44,565 nucleotides of DNA, from positions 1 through 44,565 of the forward strand of contig NZ_ANOH01000189.1 of assembly GCF_000346505.1 (NCBI RefSeq), read 5' to 3'. The position numbers were made by a program, and so were the translations under genes. Within the stretch, counting starts at the first letter, position 1. Each line of letters opens with the position of its first letter. Below, one piece after another: positions 1 through 7,459 of the stretch. A model generated the notes under the pieces. The model was given only the letters and a program-made list of their open reading frames with translations, searched no databases and was not told the DNA's origin. This stretch comes from Aporhodopirellula sallentina SM41 (GTDB lineage: Bacteria; Planctomycetota; Planctomycetia; Pirellulales; Pirellulaceae).

Positions 1-2
1 GT

Positions 3-524
3 GAAACAGAAACCTGCAAATGCGAAGGCTGCACCTGCCAAGGCTGCGTGTCGAAAGACAAAGACTCTGACCTGCACGCGGCATTGGTCGACGTGACTGC
101 GTTGACGAAAGCGGCATGTTGCCAATCCGGGAAGTGCGCATTGGTCGGTACCAAATGTGGTTGCGACCAGTGCAAATCCGATTGCAAATGTTGCAGCGAG
201 GAGAAATGTGAATGCAAGACATGCTCCTGTGCGAAATGCAAGGATCCGAGCGTCGGTGCCCACGCGGTTGCATCGGTGAGCTGCGGTTGTGGCTCCTGCG
301 ATAAGGGCTGCGGTTGCTGCACCGGCGAGAAGTGTGAGTGCAAAGGCTGCACCTGCAGTGGTTGCGTCGAAGGCAAAAAGACACACACCATTTTGGTGAG
401 CAAAACTGCGAACGCATGCTGCAAAACCGGTGGCGCGTGTGCCCACGACCATCACGCCGAGACCTGCACCTGCGGAGCATCGGCGATCCAACCATTGCCC
501 GAAACTCCTGTCTTGGACAACTAA
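3..524 (+). CDS. Metallothionein-like cysteine-rich protein (5' truncated)
   Basis: The reading frame is open to the left edge of the window and already encodes the same Cys pattern there (CKCEGCTCQGC), so the gene starts upstream and the GTG at 48 is not the real start. About 35 cysteines occur in 173 visible residues, mostly as CxC, CC and CxxC. A unit of roughly 50 residues recurs, each ending in a KCECKxCxCxxC block (lines near 200-240 and 325-365, and the left edge). The C-terminus adds a CAHDHH stretch. This composition fits a soluble protein that binds soft metals (Zn, Cu, Cd) through thiolate clusters. It does not resemble the short cyanobacterial SmtA type and is longer, with tandem domains. 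The metal and the exact family are inferred. A strong terminator follows at 691-726. Confidence 0.8.
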   Translation, partial: ETETCKCEGCTCQGCVSKDKDSDLHAALVDVTALTKAACCQSGKCALVGTKCGCDQCKSDCKCCSEEKCECKTCSCAKCKDPSVGAHAVASVSCGCGSCDKGCGCCTGEKCECKGCTCSGCVEGKKTHTILVSKTANACCKTGGACAHDHHAETCTCGASAIQPLPETPVLDN

Positions 525-690
525 AGCGTTTGAAAGATTGACGTAGCCGATGTCGCCAAACTTCGGGGAACTGAAGTCTAGCGAACCCAGCCAGAAAGAT
601 CTGGCATGTCAACTCTCAACGTGTTCTGCTTCGTTCGCAGTATCGATAACCAACCGTCTCGCGACACAACGCAAGACAACGACCTCAAAC

Positions 691-726
691 GGGGCGAGCA
701 TTCTCAAGATGCTCGCCCCGTTTTTT
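691..726 (+). terminator. Intrinsic terminator after metallothionein-like gene
   Basis: A perfect 11-bp stem (691-701 with 709-719, GGGGCGAGCAT / ATGCTCGCCCC) with a 7-base loop is followed by a run of six T at 721-726. It lies between the metallothionein-like gene and a convergent minus-strand gene. The T-run is on the plus-strand side, so it mainly terminates the plus-strand transcript. Confidence 0.92.
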
Positions 727-742
727 CTATTTACGCTTTCAT

Positions 743-1534
743 TTAAGACAAAACCCCAACAGCCACCACGGCAAAAGCCAAAGACACAACCACCATCCCG
801 CCCCCCACAGCACGGATGGCCGCTGGACTTTTCACCCCCACCAATTTGACCAACTTTCGTCCACGCGGATCGGATTGATAGAAGCGTTTTGGGATTCGCA
901 ACAACGCCAACCCGATCCAGAACGCAAAAACCGACGCGGGCATCACAAGACACGCCATCCCAACCTGAACCTCGTCCCGCCCCGGGATCTGGTGTAGCCA
1001 AGCCACCAGAACGGCAATCACGAGAGTGGCAATTGCCAATGCAAATGCCTGCCACTTGGCCGCCTTCCAGATCGATTCGTCCGACGTGACCGCACGTCCC
1101 AGCGAACGGTCGATCTGCGCCCGAACGCCAGCAAGACATTCTTCGAGTGCTCGTTCGACACGCACGCTAACCACACTTCGCCCGAGCACTTTCGTCATGC
1201 GGTTCGGGAAAAACGACCTGAAGAGCAAGAACAGCAGGTTTCCTAGCCAAGCCTCCTCGATGCGGTCGACGCCGTGGCGACGACGCACATCGACTGCCTG
1301 AATGTCGTCCAAAATCTCAACGCCATTGACCGTACCGTGCAGCGAGAACCCGCATTCTCCCTTGCTCGCGCTCGCACTGAACCGAGTGATCTGCACGTGC
1401 AACTGAACGTCTTTGTTCGAAACATCGCGGATCGAGTGGACATACTGCTCGATCGAGTTCCGCACGAGATCTTCTAGGACTTTCTCGTCCGACAGAGCCG
1501 TTTTCGCGTTATATCGAACCGAAACAACCGCCAT
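743..1534 (-). CDS. Hypothetical membrane protein, three predicted TM segments
   Basis: The protein has about 263 residues and I do not recognise its family. The N-terminal ~160 residues are soluble and mixed alpha/beta. The C-terminal half has three hydrophobic segments, beginning near KWQAFALAIATLVIAVLV, GMACLVMPASVFAFWIGL and GGGMVVVSLAFAVVAVG. A basic stretch (RIPKRFYQSDPRGRKLVKL) lies between the second and third. A GTG at 1537 is also in frame, but the ATG at 1534 sits 6 bases after a perfect AGGAGG, so ATG is the better start. No cysteine or heme motif links it to the downstream redox genes. The gene is monocistronic and convergent with the metallothionein-like gene. Confidence 0.75.
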   Translation of the reverse strand: MAVVSVRYNAKTALSDEKVLEDLVRNSIEQYVHSIRDVSNKDVQLHVQITRFSASASKGECGFSLHGTVNGVEILDDIQAVDVRRRHGVDRIEEAWLGNLLFLLFRSFFPNRMTKVLGRSVVSVRVERALEECLAGVRAQIDRSLGRAVTSDESIWKAAKWQAFALAIATLVIAVLVAWLHQIPGRDEVQVGMACLVMPASVFAFWIGLALLRIPKRFYQSDPRGRKLVKLVGVKSPAAIRAVGGGMVVVSLAFAVVAVGVLS

Positions 1535-1540
1535 CACATC

Positions 1541-1546
1541 CCTCCT
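1541..1546 (-). promoter_or_regulatory. Shine-Dalgarno AGGAGG deciding start at 1534
   Basis: Reading the minus strand, AGGAGG lies within GAAGGAGGG. It is 6 bases from ATG at 1534 and only 3 from the alternative GTG at 1537. Confidence 0.75.
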
Positions 1547-1692
1547 TCAAACCCAACGTTCTTCTACCCAAAGGCAAACGCCTCGCACCTCCACGCGAAA
1601 CCGGCACGGCAAAATCAAGTGCGTGATTGGTGGAATCGTGTGATCGGGTGCTGAAATGCTGCCCGGAAATCAGTTGCAAACCGGACCGCCAC

Positions 1693-4245
1693 CTACTTTT
1701 TCGAAGTGATTTTGTAGAGGTCGGGACCGGTCATTCGGAAGGCTGCGTCGTGTGGGCAAGCGTAGACGCAACTCGGCGTGCCATCGATGCTCGTGCAGAG
1801 GTCGCATGTGGTAGCACGTTGTTGGACGATCGGCTTTCTGCTGCCGTCTCGTTTGGTTTGGTAGACGGTGCGTAGTCGTCCTTTTTCATCAACCTCTTGC
1901 TTGGGGAACCCGTGCATGTTGATATTGCCGTAGGGACAATTGTCTGCACACAAACCGCAACCGATGCAATAGTCTTCGATCGCGATTTCGAGAGAATCAC
2001 CGTTCCGGTGGATGGCGTCGACGGGGCAACCGACGAGGCAGTACGGGTCCATGCATGACCGGCAACTGCTCGCGACGAGGAACTTGTCGAAACGCAACCC
2101 GTCCCGAATCAATCGTGTGACGCCACCGTGGGTGTCCGCGCAGGCTTTGGTGCATTCGTCGCATCGGGTGCAGCGTTCGAGGTCGAGCACCAATAAACTT
2201 TGGGCGAGATAGAGACCTTGTTCGAGGAAGTCTTCCGCTTGAACCTCCTGCAGTTGTTGCCGGGATTGAGTGTCCCGTTTGAGTAGATCGCCGACCGTTT
2301 TGATCATCGTCGCACGTATGCTCGGGAATTGCCGAACGAGGCCACGGAAGTGTTTGCCGCGGATTCGGATGAGTTCGACGTGGTCGAGTGCCGTGCACGT
2401 TGCGGTGCGCGTTCCCGGTTGTATGTCATAGTCGAGTTCATCGGCGAAGATCTTTCCGAGATCGCCGAGCAATCCGATTTCACCGAATGCGTTGCCGGGG
2501 GCGAGATAGTTGAGGACGCGTTCGTCGCCTTGGAATTCTTGGGTGATTTTGACGAAGCCGAGTCGCGTGATGTAATAGTTGTCCGCGGGATCGCCTTGGC
2601 GAAAGATCACCTGTCCGGGATCAACCGATATCAAATCAACACGGTCTCGAAGCGCGTTGGCGACCCGTTCTTTGTCACGGTCTTCGAGAGACTCGAGGAT
2701 CGGCAGCGACATGAGCTGGTTCTGTAGTGCACGTTTGCGATAAACGTGATCGAGGATCTCGCGGCTGGTCTCGTTGCGTTGCAACATATACAGGATGTTG
2801 CGTTTGATCTCGAGCACTTCGGCCGGTTCGACCGCGACAACGGTTGCTGAACGAGGGTAGCGGTTGAGGCAGGTCATCTCGCCCAGGATGACGTCTTCGG
2901 CACTCACAAAAATTCGCTGGTTCTCGCCGATCGCCACACCTGAAAGATCCGACAGGTGTGCTTTCCCGCCGACGGATTCCACCACGGTTTTCAGGCCGCC
3001 GAGCCACCCCCAAATGCCGTCGGCGCGGCGGTTCCTTACTGCACCACGCGCTGAACTTAGAAAGACTTCGAACTCACCACGTAGGATTACGAATGCGGTC
3101 GATCCGTATTCTCCTTCGGTGCACAACCGCTCGCCCGGTTGCAGTGTTCGACGCACGACAGCGGCACCGTTGAACTGAAGAAACTTGTAGGGGATTCCGC
3201 TGAAGAGTTCGTATTTGATCAATTCATCCGCGGTGACAATCTCGCCTTGGTTGCCGTCTTCGGCCAATTCATCTTTGACGCGGCGGACTTGGTTTTGGAT
3301 AAATGCCGGTTGGAATTGCAACGCTCCGGTCGGGCAACTGACTGCACATTCACCGCACGACACGCATGAGCTTTGTCCCATCGGGTCATCGAGGTCGAAC
3401 GCGATTTTGGTCTCGTAGCCTTTTCCGGATCGACCGATGACATCGTTCAGTTTGATACCGCTGCACCCGCGGCTGCATCGACCACAGAGGATGCACTCGT
3501 CGTGGTTGACCGCGATCATTTGGCTGCTGAGGTCTTGCCCACGCGAGGTTTCACGCGGCTGGAAACGCGAAGACTGAACTCCCAAACGATTGGCGACCTC
3601 GACGAGTTCGTTATTGGTAGGGGCGGAGTTTTCGGCGGATGCTGTCTTGGGGGCATGGTCTGCCATCAGCAACTCGACAACCGTTGATGCGGCTCGTCGC
3701 ACCCGCTCGGCGGCGTCAGGGTCTTTGTCGCTGCTGACTGTGTTGACGATCATTCCGTCGGTGACGCGCTGCACGCAGGAGGGGACCAATTTGCTGCGTG
3801 TCCCGCGTCGGGTCATCTCGGTGACCTCGACCATGCAAACGCGGCAGACACCTACCGGCGGAAGGTGTTCCCGGTGGCAGAGCGTCGGAATGGGGTGAAC
3901 CTGTCCGGGCTGATTGACGAAGGCTTCGGAGGTGGCGTCGTAGATCGTGGTCGGCCGCGGGATCGGAGTGCCATCGTTGTCGCGTAGCACTTTGCCTTGC
4001 GAGTCGCGTTTGGGAACTGCGAGGGGGACCGTGACGTCAGTGCCATCAATGGTCAGGGTGACCGTTTGGTCGAGTTCGGCCGCGGTAACTTTCTCAACGC
4101 GAACCAAGTGCCCGTCGAAATCGCGTGCGAAGAGAGCTTCGTCATCGATCCGCGGTTCCTCCCCGAGAATCGAAGGCAATGCCATCGATAGGTTGAGGTT
4201 CGACGAGGAAAACGGGTTCGGTTTAGGCGAATCAGGTGATGTCAT
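1693..4245 (-). CDS. NuoG-like Fe-S protein fused to two cNMP-binding domains and a four-cluster ferredoxin module
   Basis: The 850-residue protein is a predicted cytoplasmic electron-transfer subunit. Visible order: a NuoG/HoxU-type [2Fe-2S] domain (C123, C134, C137, C157); two [4Fe-4S] motifs (C251/254/257/261 and C294/297/300/304); cyclic-nucleotide-binding domain 1 (~360-490, GE at 455-456 and Arg465 in PRSAT); domain 2 (~510-650, GE at 588-589, Arg613 in RTAT); and a DmsB/NrfC-like region with four [4Fe-4S] motifs (C692-702, C728-740, C760-770, C814-830). The usual His-Cys3 (N5) motif between the first two parts keeps only His197. It is the last gene of a five-gene unit, 12 bases after the NuoEF fusion, which should supply electrons from NADH. 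cAMP or cGMP control of electron flow is inferred from the intact phosphate-binding cassettes. No molybdopterin domain is present, so it is not a full NuoG. Confidence 0.88.
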   Translation of the reverse strand: MTSPDSPKPNPFSSSNLNLSMALPSILGEEPRIDDEALFARDFDGHLVRVEKVTAAELDQTVTLTIDGTDVTVPLAVPKRDSQGKVLRDNDGTPIPRPTTIYDATSEAFVNQPGQVHPIPTLCHREHLPPVGVCRVCMVEVTEMTRRGTRSKLVPSCVQRVTDGMIVNTVSSDKDPDAAERVRRAASTVVELLMADHAPKTASAENSAPTNNELVEVANRLGVQSSRFQPRETSRGQDLSSQMIAVNHDECILCGRCSRGCSGIKLNDVIGRSGKGYETKIAFDLDDPMGQSSCVSCGECAVSCPTGALQFQPAFIQNQVRRVKDELAEDGNQGEIVTADELIKYELFSGIPYKFLQFNGAAVVRRTLQPGERLCTEGEYGSTAFVILRGEFEVFLSSARGAVRNRRADGIWGWLGGLKTVVESVGGKAHLSDLSGVAIGENQRIFVSAEDVILGEMTCLNRYPRSATVVAVEPAEVLEIKRNILYMLQRNETSREILDHVYRKRALQNQLMSLPILESLEDRDKERVANALRDRVDLISVDPGQVIFRQGDPADNYYITRLGFVKITQEFQGDERVLNYLAPGNAFGEIGLLGDLGKIFADELDYDIQPGTRTATCTALDHVELIRIRGKHFRGLVRQFPSIRATMIKTVGDLLKRDTQSRQQLQEVQAEDFLEQGLYLAQSLLVLDLERCTRCDECTKACADTHGGVTRLIRDGLRFDKFLVASSCRSCMDPYCLVGCPVDAIHRNGDSLEIAIEDYCIGCGLCADNCPYGNINMHGFPKQEVDEKGRLRTVYQTKRDGSRKPIVQQRATTCDLCTSIDGTPSCVYACPHDAAFRMTGPDLYKITSKK

Positions 4246-4257
4246 GATGGGATGGCT

Positions 4258-6018
4258 CTATCGGTTGCGGCACGCTTCTTCGGCCAGCTCGGGAAAGTAC
4301 TTCAGGAACGTGAACAGCGGGTTGCTGGCGACCTGGCCGAGCCCACAGATGCTGGTGGCTTGCATCACCGATGACAGTTCATCGATCACGGGATACATCG
4401 TGCCGAGTTCCACAAGATCGATTTCGGCGGACAAGAGTCGTTCCCCCATGTCGGTGATCTTTTTCGAACCGAGACGACATGGCACGCACTTGCCGCACGA
4501 TTCGTTGCGGTAAAACCTGCTATTGGCAACGGCCTCGGCAAGGACATCGCAACGATCGCCGTAGACCACAATGCCTGCGCCGAGCATGTAACCGAGTGCA
4601 CGGGACACCTGGATGTCCAACGGTATATCACGCACATCAATATGCGTGACAGTGTCATCGACGATCTTCTCGATGGCGCGGCGGTTAAGATGTTCGATCG
4701 GAATACGAGGCGGAAGCAGTCCGCCGGACGGGCCGCTCAATGCGACTGCCGCGATGGCTTGTCCGTCGAGCATGCCGTCGCAGTGTTTGTCGATCAGTTC
4801 GCCTAGCGAGATCCCGGTGGGAACTTCGTAGACGCCGGGGTTGTTGACATCACCACTGATTGAGAACAAACGTTTTCCTCTAATTCGATCGGCGACGTCA
4901 CGCGTCAACGCGGTGTCGCGTTCACCTTGGCGAGCGAACCAATCGCCGGAGTCTTTGAGGATCGCGGGAACCCAGGCAAACGTTTCGACGTTGGAGAGCA
5001 ACGTTGGTTGGTCGTGAAGCCCGTTGGTCATCAATTCCGGTGGACGGTTGCGAGGCTCGGCGCGTTTGTCTTCCATCGCTTCGATGAGCGCGGTCTGTTC
5101 CCCGCAGATGTAGCCGCCTGGGCTGGGGAAGACTTCGAGCGTCATGTTGGACCGCGAGCCAAAGATTCCGTTGCCGAGTGCGCCGATTTCCTCGGCTCGT
5201 TTGATCTCTTCGCGGCAGCGTTTGATTTGTTCGGGGTATTCATGCCGAACGTATATCCAGCCGCGATTGGCCCCGACGACGAGGCCTGCGATGATCATTC
5301 CCTCGATGACCGTGTGAGGCGCCGCCATGAGAATATCGCGGTCTTTAAACGTTCCCGGTTCACTTTCGTCGGCGTTGCACACCACGTATTTTTGACCGTT
5401 GGAAGCTTTCGCCTCACGCACGTCCGACCACTTCAGGTATGCCCGACCGCCGGCGCCTCCCATGCCCAACAATCCGGCGTGCTGCAACGCGGCGATGACG
5501 TCGTCGGGCGTCCCCCCCTGAGTGACGAACCTTTGCACCATGTCGTAGTTTCCCTGGCCACCATAGGGATCGATATCCCATTTTCCGATGTGCGGTTTGG
5601 CGGTGTCCCAGTCGCTATCTGGGGATGTTGGTCGGTTGTTGATACGAGCGTCAACTGTTTTCTGCAGCCTGCGGTAGTCCACGCAAGCGTGCAGTTCTTC
5701 GTCGACGATGGCGGCGGGGGCACGGTCGCACCGGCCCAAGCAGGAAACGCCGCAAACCTCGATTTCATCCCCATACTGCTTTGCCCACGCGGAGAGTTGT
5801 TCGGTCATCGGAACCGAACCACGTAGGTGACAGGCCATGTCACGACAAACGTTGACCACCACCGTCGGAGGCGGCGAGGTTCGGAAATGAGGATAGAAAG
5901 AAACGACTTCGTTAACCCTGTACAGCGGAACGTTGCACTCCTGCGCGATTTCCTCGAGGTCGGTTCGCGTCAGATAGCCGCGGCGATGTTGTCTCTCGTG
6001 CAATGCAGGAATGATCAT
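4258..6018 (-). CDS. NuoE-NuoF fusion, NADH:acceptor oxidoreductase diaphorase subunit
   Basis: The 586-residue protein joins a NuoE-type thioredoxin-like [2Fe-2S] domain (residues 1-~125; C58, C63, C93, C97, with an extra C89) to a NuoF-type domain (~165-586). The NuoF part has the FMN/NAD glycine-rich motif GLLGMGGAGG (183-192), NADESEPGTFKDRD (215-228), GGYICGEQTALIEA (301-314) and a [4Fe-4S] site C508/C511/C514/C558. It should oxidise NADH (or reduce NAD+) through FMN and pass electrons to the Fe-S protein encoded 12 bases downstream. Comparable fusions occur in HoxF and in NAD-dependent formate dehydrogenases. Here no hydrogenase or formate dehydrogenase catalytic gene is near, and the neighbours are multiheme cytochromes. 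The start is ATG with no clear Shine-Dalgarno. Confidence 0.93.
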   Translation of the reverse strand: MIIPALHERQHRRGYLTRTDLEEIAQECNVPLYRVNEVVSFYPHFRTSPPPTVVVNVCRDMACHLRGSVPMTEQLSAWAKQYGDEIEVCGVSCLGRCDRAPAAIVDEELHACVDYRRLQKTVDARINNRPTSPDSDWDTAKPHIGKWDIDPYGGQGNYDMVQRFVTQGGTPDDVIAALQHAGLLGMGGAGGRAYLKWSDVREAKASNGQKYVVCNADESEPGTFKDRDILMAAPHTVIEGMIIAGLVVGANRGWIYVRHEYPEQIKRCREEIKRAEEIGALGNGIFGSRSNMTLEVFPSPGGYICGEQTALIEAMEDKRAEPRNRPPELMTNGLHDQPTLLSNVETFAWVPAILKDSGDWFARQGERDTALTRDVADRIRGKRLFSISGDVNNPGVYEVPTGISLGELIDKHCDGMLDGQAIAAVALSGPSGGLLPPRIPIEHLNRRAIEKIVDDTVTHIDVRDIPLDIQVSRALGYMLGAGIVVYGDRCDVLAEAVANSRFYRNESCGKCVPCRLGSKKITDMGERLLSAEIDLVELGTMYPVIDELSSVMQATSICGLGQVASNPLFTFLKYFPELAEEACRNR

Positions 6019-6043
6019 GGTGTCTATCAGGAAGAGCTGCCAG

Positions 6044-7459
6044 TTAAGGCGTTACGGGGGACGTATTGAACAAGTCGAGCACCTTGCGCCGAAACAAACC
6101 CGCGTCGAACTTGTATGGCGAGCGAGCACGTGATGCGTTGGGCGGGGCGACGTGCGCATCGAAACGCAATAGCTGCAGCAGTTCACGTAGCGTTTGTTCG
6201 GATTGGTCGATGTTGACAATCGGATTGGAACGGTTTGACAGGTCTTCGCACGCGGCTTCGAGTTGTAGGTAAGCGATCGCGGCTTCGTGCCAGTCGACTG
6301 GTGGTCTGCCTTTGAGCAGGTCGACGATCTCTCCCAAGGCCGCACTGGGTGATGAAGGCTCCGCCGCCGTTCGAGTGGCTAGGTTGGAGAAATGCTCGGC
6401 GACCTTGCGCCCGGCGACTAGGAAACGTCGAGGATCGCTGCGGTGCGGTGACAGGTCTTTCAAATAGACAGACGAATCGCGAAAGTCGAGTTGCGAGATT
6501 GAATGCCACGCATTCCACACCGGTAGTCCATCACTGATGTGCAGGGGGGATCGAATGAGGTCGCTCGATGGCAACTGGTACGATGCCATCGTCAAGGATT
6601 GGTGACAGGCAAAACAGTCATAGTCAGCGAGTTCCGGCCAGGGGACCGATCGCGGTCGTTGAAGATGATCGGCAGCCCGCTCGGAGGACAATGCCGCCGC
6701 CGCGGCGAAGGACACGGCACGTCCGACCTTGCGAACCCGTACGGCGGATTCGGCTAACTCCCGTTCTGACCGTTTTTCGCGGTCCCAGTGCTTCGGCAAG
6801 TTGCGGTGGTAGACCAACATGTCGAACCGAAGAGCGGGGTGTCCCGCCGCAATCAAATCATGATTGACGTCCCGAATGAGACCGTCATCGGTTCGGGATC
6901 CGACGTGGCATCGCACGCAGGTTTGTGCCCGATCGAGAAGCCGAGCGGTCTCTCGAAAGCCTGTTTTCTCGCGGTTTGGACGTGTCGACCAAGACCGAAG
7001 ATAGTGCTGGTCCACCCAACCGTTCGCTTCGCCGTGGCAGGATGCACATGTCACACCGCGACCAAGAATCTCCGCGGGGATCTGTCCTGACGGTTCGCAC
7101 TCTTTAGGGGAAACCGTCGCGTGGCAGGAGATGCATCTTTCCCGCAGAACGTTGTGAAAGGCGACTTCGGAATCTTTCGCCGAGGGGGCCAGCCGCGCGA
7201 CTATCCGGCGAGAGTCACCGTCGAGTAACAACAGCCCAGACGTCGCGTGGGGATCGATCGAGCGGTGTGTCGAAAACGAGTGTGTCCATGCGGGCGCGTT
7301 GCGATTTGTTCCGCCATGACATGTCGATGTGGCGCACGATTCGGATCGGTGGAACGCGTCGATCTCCTGCGCGTTCGCCTTTTGTTCGTTGATTTGTCCG
7401 TAAAACGCGAACGGATTCGCGAGCAGGGTAACTACCGTCAGAATAAAGAGGAGACGCAC
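6044..7459 (-). CDS. Secreted pentaheme cytochrome c (c554-like family)
   Basis: The 471-residue protein has an N-terminal signal peptide (~1-30) and is predicted periplasmic. Heme motifs: one CX4CH (C42, C47, H48 in SCATSTCHGG) and four CXXCH (C109, C138, C181, C282). The block DVNHDLIAAGHPALRF (~198-212), followed by LPKHW, is shared with the two plus-strand cytochromes at 10421 and 12300, so the three are paralogs. The arrangement recalls cytochrome c554-type proteins; the exact family is inferred. The GTG start overlaps the stop of the decaheme gene by one base (TAGTG) and has AAGGGG 8 bases upstream, so translation is probably coupled. It probably shuttles electrons in the periplasm between the membrane cytochromes and outer-membrane partners. 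Enzymatic activity cannot be excluded. Confidence 0.88.
   Translation of the reverse strand: MRLLFILTVVTLLANPFAFYGQINEQKANAQEIDAFHRSESCATSTCHGGTNRNAPAWTHSFSTHRSIDPHATSGLLLLDGDSRRIVARLAPSAKDSEVAFHNVLRERCISCHATVSPKECEPSGQIPAEILGRGVTCASCHGEANGWVDQHYLRSWSTRPNREKTGFRETARLLDRAQTCVRCHVGSRTDDGLIRDVNHDLIAAGHPALRFDMLVYHRNLPKHWDREKRSERELAESAVRVRKVGRAVSFAAAAALSSERAADHLQRPRSVPWPELADYDCFACHQSLTMASYQLPSSDLIRSPLHISDGLPVWNAWHSISQLDFRDSSVYLKDLSPHRSDPRRFLVAGRKVAEHFSNLATRTAAEPSSPSAALGEIVDLLKGRPPVDWHEAAIAYLQLEAACEDLSNRSNPIVNIDQSEQTLRELLQLLRFDAHVAPPNASRARSPYKFDAGLFRRKVLDLFNTSPVTP

Noticed and set aside
48-50. GTG at 48 as the start of the metallothionein-like gene
   Set aside because: The frame upstream already encodes the same cysteine repeat, so the gene simply runs off the left edge.
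4927-5826. 299-codon plus-strand open frame over the NuoEF gene
   Set aside because: It is antisense to strongly conserved FMN, NAD and Fe-S motifs; no support of its own.
4258-6018. Bidirectional hydrogenase or NAD-dependent formate dehydrogenase operon
   Set aside because: No hydrogenase large/small subunit or molybdopterin catalytic gene is near; the neighbours are cytochromes and a ferredoxin-cNMP fusion.
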